DNA from: Anaerolineales bacterium | Lineage (GTDB): Bacteria; Chloroflexota; Anaerolineae; Anaerolineales; Villigracilaceae | Length of the DNA: 60,562 nt | Reading direction: 5' to 3' | Assembly: GCA_025056175.1 (NCBI GenBank) | Contig: JANWWK010000005.1 | Location: 1-60,562 of the forward strand | In this document: positions 42,727 to 52,323 of the stretch, piece by piece | Layout of the letters: each line of letters opens with the position of its first letter | How positions within the stretch are numbered: position 1 is the first letter of the stretch | Translations under genes and position numbers: made by a program | The notes under the pieces: model-generated | Seen by the model: only the letters and a program-made list of their open reading frames with translations | Databases searched by the model: none | What the model was told of the DNA's origin: nothing

Positions 42727-42748
42727 AAAAGTGGTATAAAATATCAAC
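42727..42748 (+). promoter_or_regulatory. AT-rich promoter of defence module 1
   Basis: TATAAA at 42735-42740 lies in a block that matches the block at 52238-52259 at about 19 of 22 positions (consensus GTNGTATAAAATAYNAAC). It is the only feature I see in the 315-nt gap 42591-42905, which leaves a long leader of about 100-160 nt before the gene. No convincing -35. Confidence 0.5.
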
Positions 42749-42905
42749 TGTTCAGAAACCTTGTTTCTCCTGCTCGAGATAAGACCAACCTGCCTTAACC
42801 TGTTATGTTATTGTCGCTACAAAATTCACAAACTATCGGGCAAAATTTATGAAACATAACGGGGGAATCGAATCACGACCTGAGATTGGGAGATGGAGAT
42901 ACATC

Positions 42906-45900
42906 ATGTGCCTGACCGATTGGCAAACTTTGCTTGCGCCTTATCTCTCCAAAATCGAACTGCTAAGCGAACTGCCGCTCAATCGCGCCGAGCATGCCCA
43001 ATTGGAGCAAGCCCTGGCCGACTTCGTCCAAAAGCAAGGCCTGACTGAAGCTACCCGCCGCCTTAAGGCCGAGTATCCGGCGGCGTTCATCGCTTACCTG
43101 GCATTCAAAGCCGCCTTCAACGAAGAACGCGGTTTTTGGGAGCAAATTGCCCGCGCCATCGGGCTGGAGGGCGAACAGCCGCTCTTCCACCCTGCGCACC
43201 ACTGGGGAAAAACCTTTCAGGAAGTTATCACAGCACATCCTAACTTACGGCAATTTCACGGCATTTCAGGTCACGAGTATCTTACTCCCATTCGCTTACA
43301 CGGCGGTATTCCGGCCTTTTCGCTCCCCGATTTCTTCCGATACATCCTTCTGCCTTCGGTAGAAAAAGCTCCCTACGACGGAATGGAAGACGCTGAGTCC
43401 CTGCGCGCTCTGCTCGGTCACTATACCGCTGAATTGTTGGTAGATGATGTGGTACGGCACTTCTTCAACCACAGTGGTGAAGCGGGATTGTCATTTTTCA
43501 AGAAATGCCGCCACATGGCACGCCTTGCACTGCGGGGGAACCCGCTCAACCCCGCTGAAATCGGCCTGCGTCCGTACGTCATTCAGTGCTTCGAGACCTT
43601 TCAGCAGAAGCAGAGCGTGCCATCCCTGCGGCGCCGCCGACCGCGCCTGTTCTTCGACCCTTACCTGCCCACCTTCCGCATCATCTTGCCGCCTCAACCG
43701 CTCACCCTGGAACAGGCTGGACAGCGCTACACTGCGCGTCTGTACTCGCCTTCCGATGGGGACATCTACCAGGAAAAGACCCGCTTGCGTCCCGTTCGCC
43801 AGGGGCAGGAATGGCATCTGGAAGAAATCGAATGGGTGTTGGAAGAGCCGCTCGAAGCAGTTCAGGTCAGTCTCTTCGCGCCGGGTGCAGAACAGTCCTT
43901 CCCACCATATTTTGTACGTCTTTTGCCTCCAGCAGATTTTCCACCTCTTCTGGCCTTCGATTACGAGACCACCCGGCAAGTTTTGTTTTCTCCTGGTTTG
44001 CCAACCCGCGCCCTATGGCTGCTCTACCCCATCGATTGCGAAATACGCTTTGAGGGAGCAGCACGCCAGCTACAAAGCCTGCAGTTCTTTGGACCACCCT
44101 GGCACAACTGGCAAGCCTCCGCCTGGGAATTGAGCGAGGTGCGTCTCTTGCGCCTGTTGCGCGCAGGACAGGATATTTGCCCGCCCATCTCGGTTTCCCG
44201 CCCGCTTGAGCCGTCACTGCTCCCCTCCAGCCTGCCGCTGCACGTGTTGGCGGTGGAAGAAAAGCCACTCTACAACACCGTGCCGGTGTTGTGTCTCCCA
44301 TTGCAGAACTCACAAAACTCTGCCGAGGAATTGAAAGGTTGGCATCTACGGCTGGAATCGCGCTACGCCGCCCGTCCACAGGGTGAATGGCAGGCCAAAG
44401 GTGATGAGCTGCCTTTCATCATCGAGAAGGACGAGGCCCACCTGCCACTCTCCTGCTGGCTGGGAGAAGCCCCAGCCGGAACGTATCATCTTACTCTCTC
44501 GCGGCGGGGACACTCGACGAGCGAAATGCCCTTCCGCGTCTGTGCGGGGCTGGACATCAACGGTCTCCAACCCTACTACTTGCCAGACTCAACCGGCTCG
44601 AAGGAAGTGACTTTTTCCATCCACCTGCCTTCTGGCTTCCACCTGCTCGTACAGGACGAAGAGAATGCGTCCACTTCTTCTTTGGGAGGAGGACAAGAGA
44701 TAAAGGTTTCTCCCAACACTTCGCAGGCCAATCTGCTGCTGGAACTGCCCACCGAACCAGAGCCAGTTCGTGTCCCGTTGCAAATTCGTATTCCACGCCT
44801 GCGCTGGGCACTGACGCTGGAAACAAGCGCCGCCCTCGAATGGGCGCATCAGCTCATTACGCGCCCGCTGGCCAAACTTCTGCAAACCGACCGCAGCCGC
44901 GCCTGTCCACGCCTGCGGGTAGACTTGCCCGCCTCAGGCGCCAATGACCTGCTTGCCGGGCTGCATCTAACCGTACCCGGGCGCGAACGTCCTTTACAAA
45001 CCACCCCCAGCCGCACACTTACCGCCCACTGGTTGGATTTCGACCTGGCTGGTTTTTTCGATACTTTACGCGCCCATCCGCAAGAATCGGTCTTCGAGTT
45101 TGAGTTGGAATTACTGGATGCTGAGCGCGACACGAACCTCCGTTTGCCCATTTTGCGCTTCACCCGTGAACTGGAAATCCACGCCTGCCATTTCGAGTCC
45201 GTGCCGCCCGATGGTTGGCAATTGCACTGGTACGAGCCGCGTCCATTGCGTCACCGCCGACTGCGCCTGTGGTCGCTCTGGCAGCCCTGGTCCACCCCGA
45301 TAGAAATTCCCATCCCCGATGATGCATCACCCAGCGATTCTGCCCCTGGTGAAGGCTGGTGGATGTGCAACATCCCGGCAGATATTGGCTTACCACCCTC
45401 GCATTATCGCGCTCATTTCGTAGCCGTTGCGCCTTACGAGAAAAACCCGCCGCCATCCTTCCCGCCGAAGAATGCCATCAAAATCGAGATGGTCACACCG
45501 GAGGCGCATCTACGACATATCGAACATGCTTTGCAAAACGCCACACCTGGCAGGAGATTTGCTCTGCACTTTGAAAAACTGTGCATTTACTACACTAACA
45601 ACCGTCATAGCGAAGCACAAGAAGAAATCAAATGGTGTCTGGCACACTGGCGCGAGGCCAGCCTGCTCCACCTGGAAGCACTCGCGCGCTGGCTGGGCGA
45701 ATATGACAAGGACAACCAGCCTGCTTTTCTCATGCACCTTTTCCGCGAAGAAAGCCTGGAACAACTGGAAAAAGGACATTTTTCGCCGGAATTCAAGCAG
45801 CAATACCTGGGAAATTTGCTGCACGCTCACACGCTCAAGCCCGAAAGCGCCCGCCGCATCCTGGCAATGGCGCATAACCCAGCAGTCATCCTGCGCGCGC

Positions 45901-46502
45901 TGCAACTTTTGATGAAATCGCAGGACGAAGAAGCCTGCCGCATTTTTTGGGATTTTCTGGCGCAAGGACGCTTCTCCGAAGCCGACGCTGTTGCCCTGCT
46001 CAAAGACCATGCCAATTTTGTCCGCCGCCTGCTCCAAGCAGGCGCGCCTGCTTCCCCCATACGCACCCGTCTGCTGCACGAATTCAGCCGACACCTGGAT
46101 TTGCCCGAATATATCGTCAAAGTCGGGTACTTCGTCTTGTGTGACGCCGGCTGGGGAAAAATCTTGGAGATTCGCGGGGGCAAACAGGAAAACCTCTTTA
46201 TCTATAATGAAGAAGCGCCCACTTTACTCATCGAACTCCTTCACTGGTCTGGTCAGAAAGCCGAACTTGACCTGTCCAGGCGTCAAATACGACTTCTAGA
46301 GAGAAACGGCGTCAACCGTTGCGCCTGCGGGCATTTCGCCTATATGGGCGGAGACCAACCCCGCCCTGTTTGGGAAAAACACCGCGCATTTTGCAGGCAA
46401 AGCGGTGTTTCGCCTTTGCCTGCTTCCTTTTCGTTCAGATGCTCGCTGGTTTACCGAGCCAACGCGCCTGAAAACCATCTCGATACCCGCCCTGGAGAGT
46501 AG
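42906..46502 (+). CDS. Large protein of unknown function, partner of DUF1998 helicase (possible DruH-like)
   Basis: About 1198 residues, soluble, with no signal peptide. I recognise no enzyme domain. The N-terminal ~260 residues look helical, with NLRQFHGISGHEYLTPIRLHGGIP and LPDFFRYILLP; the middle (~300-850) is beta-rich with many aromatic and proline residues, like stacked sandwich domains; the last ~280 are helical. A CxC...HxxxC group (C1139, C1141, H1159, C1163) may bind zinc. The start at 42906 has GGAG 9 nt upstream; an in-frame ATG at 42849 without a ribosome site is the alternative. It ends 3 nt before the helicase start, so the two form one unit. This pairing recalls DruH-DruE of Druantia type III; that is inference. 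Confidence 0.75.
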   Translation: MCLTDWQTLLAPYLSKIELLSELPLNRAEHAQLEQALADFVQKQGLTEATRRLKAEYPAAFIAYLAFKAAFNEERGFWEQIARAIGLEGEQPLFHPAHHWGKTFQEVITAHPNLRQFHGISGHEYLTPIRLHGGIPAFSLPDFFRYILLPSVEKAPYDGMEDAESLRALLGHYTAELLVDDVVRHFFNHSGEAGLSFFKKCRHMARLALRGNPLNPAEIGLRPYVIQCFETFQQKQSVPSLRRRRPRLFFDPYLPTFRIILPPQPLTLEQAGQRYTARLYSPSDGDIYQEKTRLRPVRQGQEWHLEEIEWVLEEPLEAVQVSLFAPGAEQSFPPYFVRLLPPADFPPLLAFDYETTRQVLFSPGLPTRALWLLYPIDCEIRFEGAARQLQSLQFFGPPWHNWQASAWELSEVRLLRLLRAGQDICPPISVSRPLEPSLLPSSLPLHVLAVEEKPLYNTVPVLCLPLQNSQNSAEELKGWHLRLESRYAARPQGEWQAKGDELPFIIEKDEAHLPLSCWLGEAPAGTYHLTLSRRGHSTSEMPFRVCAGLDINGLQPYYLPDSTGSKEVTFSIHLPSGFHLLVQDEENASTSSLGGGQEIKVSPNTSQANLLLELPTEPEPVRVPLQIRIPRLRWALTLETSAALEWAHQLITRPLAKLLQTDRSRACPRLRVDLPASGANDLLAGLHLTVPGRERPLQTTPSRTLTAHWLDFDLAGFFDTLRAHPQESVFEFELELLDAERDTNLRLPILRFTRELEIHACHFESVPPDGWQLHWYEPRPLRHRRLRLWSLWQPWSTPIEIPIPDDASPSDSAPGEGWWMCNIPADIGLPPSHYRAHFVAVAPYEKNPPPSFPPKNAIKIEMVTPEAHLRHIEHALQNATPGRRFALHFEKLCIYYTNNRHSEAQEEIKWCLAHWREASLLHLEALARWLGEYDKDNQPAFLMHLFREESLEQLEKGHFSPEFKQQYLGNLLHAHTLKPESARRILAMAHNPAVILRALQLLMKSQDEEACRIFWDFLAQGRFSEADAVALLKDHANFVRRLLQAGAPASPIRTRLLHEFSRHLDLPEYIVKVGYFVLCDAGWGKILEIRGGKQENLFIYNEEAPTLLIELLHWSGQKAELDLSRRQIRLLERNGVNRCACGHFAYMGGDQPRPVWEKHRAFCRQSGVSPLPASFSFRCSLVYRANAPENHLDTRPGE

Positions 46503-46505
46503 CCT

Positions 46506-49500
46506 ATGCCTATCCACCCTGTACAAACCGCCCGTCGTCTGCACGAAGCCTACACCCGTTACCTCAAAACCATCAAACCTTTCCAGGATGAGCACCTGCG
46601 TCAGGAGTTCAGCCGTGCGCTGGAAGCCGAGAACATGCTCATCAAAGGGCCATACCTCGAACTGACACTCCCCTTTGCGACAGGCAAGACGATTGAGCAA
46701 TTACTCGCCGAGGGCATACTTACACCCCGTTTTCGGGCCTTTTGCCACGAGACCGGACTTCGCCTTGACCGCCCGCTCTACTGGCACCAGGAAGAAGCCG
46801 TTCGTAAAGCGCAGGCAGGGCGCAACCTGGTCATCACGACCGGCACAGGCAGCGGCAAAACCGAAGCCTTCCTCATCCCAATTCTCGACTGGCTCGCCCG
46901 TGAGGCTGAGGATGGCACGCTGAAACAACCCGGCGTGCGCGCCTTATTGCTCTACCCGATGAACGCGCTCGCCAATGACCAGATGGAGCGTTTGCGCGCT
47001 TATCTAAAGAACTTTCCAGAAATTACTTTCGGACGTTACGTGGGTGAAACACCCGCTAAACCCGCCGAAGCACTGGATTTGTATAAGCAAATCCACCAGG
47101 GCCACGAACCACCGCTTAACGAGCTCATCAGCCGCGAGGCGATGCAAAAAGCCCCGCCGCACATTTTGCTCACAAACTATGCCATGCTGGAATACCTGCT
47201 CCTGCGCCCCGCAGATACCACCCTGTTCGACGGAGAAACAGGCAAACATTGGCGCTTCCTGGTGCTGGATGAAGCCCACGCCTACGATGGAGCCCAGGCT
47301 ACCGAAATTGCGATGCTCTTGCGCCGCCTGCAAGACCGCGTCACCGACGGTGGGCGAAAGAAATTGCAAGCCATTGCCGCCAGCGCTACCCTGGGTGAAG
47401 AAAGCGCCGAAACACGCGCACAAATCAGTCAGTTTGCTTCTAAACTGTTCGCACTCGATTTTGTCCCCGAAGACGTCATTTTCAGCCGGCGGGAACCGGA
47501 AAGCAGCCTGACCAGTCCCTGGGGGCGTGGGATACCCGAACTCTACGCATTCCTGGCGACCCTGGCCGATTCATTCCGACAGGGAAACACGCTCCCATTG
47601 CCCGAATCGTTACCCGGTATTGAACCTATCCGCTGGCAGGCCGCCCGCCAGACCGCGCAAGATTTCCTGCCACGCCTGCTCTATGAATTGCTGAGCGGTG
47701 ACCAGAACATTCACGAGTTGCGCCACCATTTGCAAACCCAGCCTCTGCCGCTCCATGAAGCCGCCCGGCGAATTTTTCCTGACACGCAAAAGACCGAATC
47801 TGAGCAGACTCTGGCAAACCTGATTTCAGCGGCTATTCTGGCCCGCGAACGGGAGGATAAACTGCCGCTCTTGCCTGCTCGTTATCACTTGTTCGTTCGT
47901 GCGTTGGAGGGGGCTTTCGTCTGTTTGAACACAGAACACCCTGCGCACAGGCAAGAGGGAAAACCTTCACTTTTTCTCAACCGTCAAAAGTTCTGCGAAC
48001 ACTGCGGCAGCCGAGTCTTCGAACTGGCAAACTGCACCCGTTGCGGCGTGAGTTATCTGATTGGAGATGAATATGGCGGTGATGAACTATCCGACAGCGA
48101 ATTCTCGCCTGATAATCCGCGCAACACTAATCAAGAGTATCTTATTCAGAACAGCGTCATCTACGAAAACGAATTGGAAGCGCGTAAATTGAGTTACTTC
48201 GTACTGGAATCGCTGGAGGCCGTTACCACCGATGAAGATTCGCTCATCGAAAGTGAGATGAAAAGTAATGGCCAAGCGGATGATAAGACCGAGTCTGCCC
48301 GCATCTGTCCACGCTGCGGGGCAGTTTCGGCACCTGGCGACCCTCCCTGTCAGTGTGGACTTCCCCCGCGCCCAATTGCACGGGTGGTAATAGGCAAAGG
48401 TAAAAAGCGCACTCTTGAGCGTTGCGTTTCCTGTTCCACTTACGCAAAAGGTGGCGTGGTGTATCGCTTCCTCACCGGCCAAGATGCCCCCGTGAGTGTA
48501 CTGGCCGGAACACTCTATCGGGATGTGCCAGAAGCAAAGCCGGATGCCAAGGAGCGCGCCAACCCCGGCGGAGGGCGCAAGCTGCTTATTTTCACCGATA
48601 ACCGCCAGCGGGCTGCTTTCTTCGCCCCTTATCTTCAGCGCGCTCAGGAGCGTCAGCTGCGCCGTCGGCTAATGGTGGAATCGCTCAAGAAATTGTCCAA
48701 TGATGAACCACTGCGTTTTTCGGATTGGATAGACATCCTATTGAACCATGCAAATAAAGCAAATGTATTCCCTCTGGAAACATCTCTGCACGCCAAACGG
48801 CTGACGATTGCAACCTGGCTCATGCTCGAATTCAGCGGCCTGGACAAGCGTCTGGGACTGGAAGGGGTCGGCCTGCTCTACTTCCGCCCATTGCAAGTTG
48901 CTAACTGGAGACCACCCACCGAACTACTTGAGACACCCTGGAACTTCTCGCCGGAGGAAGCCTATCAGATACTTGCCATCCTGCTTAACACCCTGCGGCG
49001 TCAGGGTGCAGTCACCTACCTGTTGAGCAACGAGGGTATCAGTCTGTTGGATAGAGAAAAGCGTGAAGAATTCCTTCTGCGCGCCCGTGAGTTCTATGTG
49101 CGAGAGCAAGAAGCCTGCAATTACAACCAATATGGCATCTATAGCTGGCTGCCCACCCAGCCCTATAACAACAGCCGCCGCGATTACCTCGCCCGCCTGC
49201 TGGCCAAAAAGAAGGGTGAACCAACTCCGTCTCAAGAGACACTGATGCAAGCCGGACGGTTACTCAGCCAATTATGGGAATATCTCATCTCCCTCTCGCC
49301 AAACTGGCTTGAGCGTGAAACCAAAGAGGGCGCCGGTACGCTCTACCGCCTTCGCCACAACCTGTGGGAGGTCATTCCCACCATTGAGAACCTTACCCCT
49401 TGGTCAGTTTGCGATACCTGTCAGAACCTGACTGCTTTCAACGTAAACGGCGTCTGCCCCACCTATGGCTGTAGAGGCACGCTTCAGCCGCTCTCCGACA

Positions 49501-51443
49501 ATAAGCACATTATCGAGGATAACCTGTATCGCTACCAGTACCAGAGCGAAGAACCACTGGTCTTGAAAGCAATGGAACACACCGCACAGTGGAATTCCCG
49601 CAAGGCGGCGGAAATTCAAAAACAGTTCATCGTGGGACAGGTCAATGCCCTGAGTTGCTCTACCACCTTCGAGATGGGCGTGGATGTTGGCGACCTGAAC
49701 GCCGTTTTGCTCCGCAATGTGCCGCCCACCACAGCCAACTACATCCAGCGCGCCGGACGCGCAGGACGCCGTAGTGACAGCGTAGCAATGGCCGTTACCT
49801 TCGCGCAGCGCCGCCAGCATGACCTGACCTTTTACGCCGAGCCAGAGCGCATGATTGCCGGGAAAGTCCGCCCGCCAATTGTGCCGCTTAAGAACGAGAA
49901 AATCATTCGTCGTCATCTGCACTCGGTGGCCTTCGCCGCCTTCCTGCGTTGGGTCAAGGAAACGCGCGGCTGGGACTACAAAAATACTGGTGAATTCTTT
50001 GCCCCCGAAGACCCAACCCGAAACGGTCTGACGCTCTTCCAGAAATATCTGGCCTGCCACCCCCCCGAACTTGAGGCCGCTCTGCGTCGCATCGTCCCTG
50101 TCGAGGACCCCAGCCTGCCCGAACGCCTGGCGTTGAACAATTGGGGCTGGTTGGTTTATCTCACTGACCGTGAGGAGTCTGTACTGGACAAAGCCGCTGA
50201 AGTCTTAACTGGAGAATTAAACGAGTTCAAGCGATTAGAACAAGAAGAAAAAGCCAAAGATAGACCCAACTACGATTTGGCCAAACAATATCAGAAAATC
50301 CAAGATACTATCCGAAGCCGCGACTTGCTAGGCTATCTTGGCTCAAAAAACGTCCTGCCCAAATACGGCTTCCCATCTGACGTTGTACCGCTCCAGACTA
50401 ACCATCTCCATATTCCAGACGCCGATAACATCGAACTCGACCGTGACCTGAAACAAGCCATTTCTGAATTTGCCCCCGGTGGACAGGTGGTAGCAGCGGG
50501 TAAAATCTGGTACAGCCGCGGCATTAAATTTCTGCCAGGACGAAAGCCCGTTTTCTATCGCTATGCCGTTTGTGAACACTGCAACCGCATCAACATCCTG
50601 CCGGGGGAGCAGGTTATCTTCCAATGTGAATGCGGCCAATCCATACGCGGCAGAAAACAGCAAGGGGTGTATCTTGTGCCGGAACATGGCTTTGTTGCAG
50701 AGAACCGTACTGAAACCCCTGGAGAAAACCCACCGGAACGTATCTATGCCAGCCGCATTTACCTGGCACATTACCGTCCATCTTCTGGGATTTCCTTCAA
50801 CCCGCGTGACGTTGAAGTCGACCCTGAATTCAATGGCTCCGCACAAGTTTTGAAGCGATACGCTCGCAACGCATATTTAGGGTTGGTCAACAACGGCTAC
50901 GGCGCTGGCTTTTACGTTTGCCAGACCTGCGGCTGGTCGGATGTAGTTGAATATAAGAATGGTAGACCAGACTCTGCCTCTCGCAACCACTCCAGCCCGC
51001 TTACCCACCAAACTTGCGCTGGCGTTTTGAACACCTATCATATCGGACACCATTTCATGACCGACGTGCTTCAGTTGCGTTTCAAGATGCCAGTTTCGGG
51101 CGAAAGCGCCATTTATTCCCTGCTGTATGCCATCCTGAACGGCGCCTGCGACGCTCTCGAAATCCCGCGCAGCGACGTGGACGGATTGATTTTCTACCAG
51201 GACGGTGAACCATCTTTTCTGCTCTTCGACACTACCCCCGGAGGTTCAGGCCATGTGGAGATGATAAGTCACCATCTGCGTATCGCGCTGGAAGCCGCTT
51301 ATCGCCGTGTATCGAACTGTGAAGGCTGCGCACCTGACACCAGTTGTTATAGCTGCCTGCGCGGTTACACTAACCAAAAGTGGCACAACTTGCTCGTGCG
51401 TAAAACTGCGGCCCGGTTGCTGGAGAGCATGGTGGGCAAATAA
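46506..51443 (+). CDS. DEAH-box helicase with C-terminal DUF1998-type domain (DruE/DISARM-like)
   Basis: A 1645-residue SF2 helicase: motif I TGTGSGKTE (112-120), Ia LLLYPMNALANDQM, II DEAH (255-258), III SAT (292-294), V around 1060 (STTFEMGVDVGDLNAVL) and VI YIQRAGRAGRR (~1078-1088). Between the RecA lobes lie cysteine clusters (CEHCGSRVFELANCTRCG near 500; CPRCGAVSAPGDPPCQCG near 600; CDTCQNL near 970), and more follow near 1360 and 1470. The C-terminus has NCEGCAPDTSCYSCLRGY (~1604), the DUF1998 signature. Such proteins are signature genes of Druantia (DruE) and relatives of DISARM DrmA/DrmB. It should translocate on nucleic acid as an anti-phage effector or sensor. Confidence 0.9.
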   Translation: MPIHPVQTARRLHEAYTRYLKTIKPFQDEHLRQEFSRALEAENMLIKGPYLELTLPFATGKTIEQLLAEGILTPRFRAFCHETGLRLDRPLYWHQEEAVRKAQAGRNLVITTGTGSGKTEAFLIPILDWLAREAEDGTLKQPGVRALLLYPMNALANDQMERLRAYLKNFPEITFGRYVGETPAKPAEALDLYKQIHQGHEPPLNELISREAMQKAPPHILLTNYAMLEYLLLRPADTTLFDGETGKHWRFLVLDEAHAYDGAQATEIAMLLRRLQDRVTDGGRKKLQAIAASATLGEESAETRAQISQFASKLFALDFVPEDVIFSRREPESSLTSPWGRGIPELYAFLATLADSFRQGNTLPLPESLPGIEPIRWQAARQTAQDFLPRLLYELLSGDQNIHELRHHLQTQPLPLHEAARRIFPDTQKTESEQTLANLISAAILAREREDKLPLLPARYHLFVRALEGAFVCLNTEHPAHRQEGKPSLFLNRQKFCEHCGSRVFELANCTRCGVSYLIGDEYGGDELSDSEFSPDNPRNTNQEYLIQNSVIYENELEARKLSYFVLESLEAVTTDEDSLIESEMKSNGQADDKTESARICPRCGAVSAPGDPPCQCGLPPRPIARVVIGKGKKRTLERCVSCSTYAKGGVVYRFLTGQDAPVSVLAGTLYRDVPEAKPDAKERANPGGGRKLLIFTDNRQRAAFFAPYLQRAQERQLRRRLMVESLKKLSNDEPLRFSDWIDILLNHANKANVFPLETSLHAKRLTIATWLMLEFSGLDKRLGLEGVGLLYFRPLQVANWRPPTELLETPWNFSPEEAYQILAILLNTLRRQGAVTYLLSNEGISLLDREKREEFLLRAREFYVREQEACNYNQYGIYSWLPTQPYNNSRRDYLARLLAKKKGEPTPSQETLMQAGRLLSQLWEYLISLSPNWLERETKEGAGTLYRLRHNLWEVIPTIENLTPWSVCDTCQNLTAFNVNGVCPTYGCRGTLQPLSDNKHIIEDNLYRYQYQSEEPLVLKAMEHTAQWNSRKAAEIQKQFIVGQVNALSCSTTFEMGVDVGDLNAVLLRNVPPTTANYIQRAGRAGRRSDSVAMAVTFAQRRQHDLTFYAEPERMIAGKVRPPIVPLKNEKIIRRHLHSVAFAAFLRWVKETRGWDYKNTGEFFAPEDPTRNGLTLFQKYLACHPPELEAALRRIVPVEDPSLPERLALNNWGWLVYLTDREESVLDKAAEVLTGELNEFKRLEQEEKAKDRPNYDLAKQYQKIQDTIRSRDLLGYLGSKNVLPKYGFPSDVVPLQTNHLHIPDADNIELDRDLKQAISEFAPGGQVVAAGKIWYSRGIKFLPGRKPVFYRYAVCEHCNRINILPGEQVIFQCECGQSIRGRKQQGVYLVPEHGFVAENRTETPGENPPERIYASRIYLAHYRPSSGISFNPRDVEVDPEFNGSAQVLKRYARNAYLGLVNNGYGAGFYVCQTCGWSDVVEYKNGRPDSASRNHSSPLTHQTCAGVLNTYHIGHHFMTDVLQLRFKMPVSGESAIYSLLYAILNGACDALEIPRSDVDGLIFYQDGEPSFLLFDTTPGGSGHVEMISHHLRIALEAAYRRVSNCEGCAPDTSCYSCLRGYTNQKWHNLLVRKTAARLLESMVGK

Positions 51444-51455
51444 AATAAGCCCTCT

Positions 51456-52135
51456 CTGTGAACTGGAGGACCAACATTTCACCTGGCACAACTGGCCCGA
51501 GCAATACGCCTATGCTTACGGTCCATCGCATGATTTTTGGGCCGATTTCTACCGTGTATGCCGTCAGACCAACCCCGAATGCTGGATTTTTGGAGAAATC
51601 ATCCACACACCTGAAACCCACAGCCTTCTTCGATAACCACGATATGAACCGTTTCCTCTTCATTGCAAACGAAGACCCGGCGCGTGTAAAACTGGCTGCC
51701 CTGGCACTCTTTACACTGCCCGGCGCCCCCATCATTTACTATGGCACCGAGGTCGGTGTAACCCAGGAACGTCCCATTCACCAGAACACGTTTGGCATCT
51801 TTGAAGAAGCCCGCTTACCCATGAAATGGGGACCGGAACAAAATAGCGACCTGTATCAAACTTTCCGACGCTTGATTGCGCTGCGGCGTGCGCACCCAGT
51901 TTTACAGGAAAGTCGCCGGCGACTGATTCACCTGGAAGAACAAACCATGGCCTACGTGCGGGAAGCGGCAAACGAGCAGATAGCGGTAGCATTTAATCTC
52001 TCTCCCCAGGTACGGCGCATCTTCCTGGCCGGCCTGCCTCTCATGCACGACGCGTTGAACAAATGCCCAACCCAGGCTGCCAGCAACGGGCTATGGGTGG
52101 AACTGCCGCCGATGACCGGCGCCTTTCTGGTCTAA
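51456..52135 (+). pseudogene. Decayed GH13 alpha-amylase fragment
   Basis: Two adjacent pieces in different frames read as one GH13 enzyme. In frame 1 (to the stop at 51636) TWHNWPEQYAYAYGPSHD is followed by CWIFGEIIHTPE, the conserved region with the general-acid Glu. In frame 2, from about 51610, FFDNHDMNRFL is conserved region IV (NHD), followed by GAPIIYYGTEVG and a normal beta-sandwich end. The 5' half with the nucleophile region and about 50 codons between Glu and NHD are missing, and the frame is shifted. It has no ribosome site of its own. It is the remains of a host or earlier gene at the junction of the two defence modules. Confidence 0.85.
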
Positions 52136-52182
52136 CGCGCCAATTTGGCCCCTGCCCAAACACACAAAAATCACTCGTACAC

Positions 52183-52220
52183 AATGCCGCGCCTGTTCAT
52201 ACAACAAAAGGCGCGGCATT
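52183..52220. terminator. Strong bidirectional hairpin terminator between defence modules
   Basis: A 12-bp perfect stem AATGCCGCGCCT (52183-52194) / AGGCGCGGCATT (52209-52220) has a 14-nt A-rich loop and is followed by TTGATTTGAG. It lies 48 nt after the amylase remnant and is probably its original terminator. It now separates module 1 from module 2. Confidence 0.8.
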
Positions 52221-52237
52221 TGATTTGAGTGAAAAGA

Positions 52238-52259
52238 AAAAGTCGTATAAAATACAAAC
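52238..52259 (+). promoter_or_regulatory. AT-rich promoter of defence module 2
   Basis: TATAAA (52246-52251) lies in a block nearly identical to that at 42727-42748. TTGAGT (52225-52230) 15 nt upstream is a weak -35 candidate. The first gene starts 72 nt further on. Confidence 0.5.
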
Positions 52260-52323
52260 ATTAGAGTATCTCTCCACCTTCGCTCTCGCCTGCAGGGAAT
52301 TGTAAAAGCAGTCACAAATCGGC

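Noticed and set aside
42591..42905. Small gene or integrase remnant in the gap after tRNA-Ser
   Set aside because: Short open frames there have no ribosome site or recognisable motif; only the AT-rich promoter block is supported.
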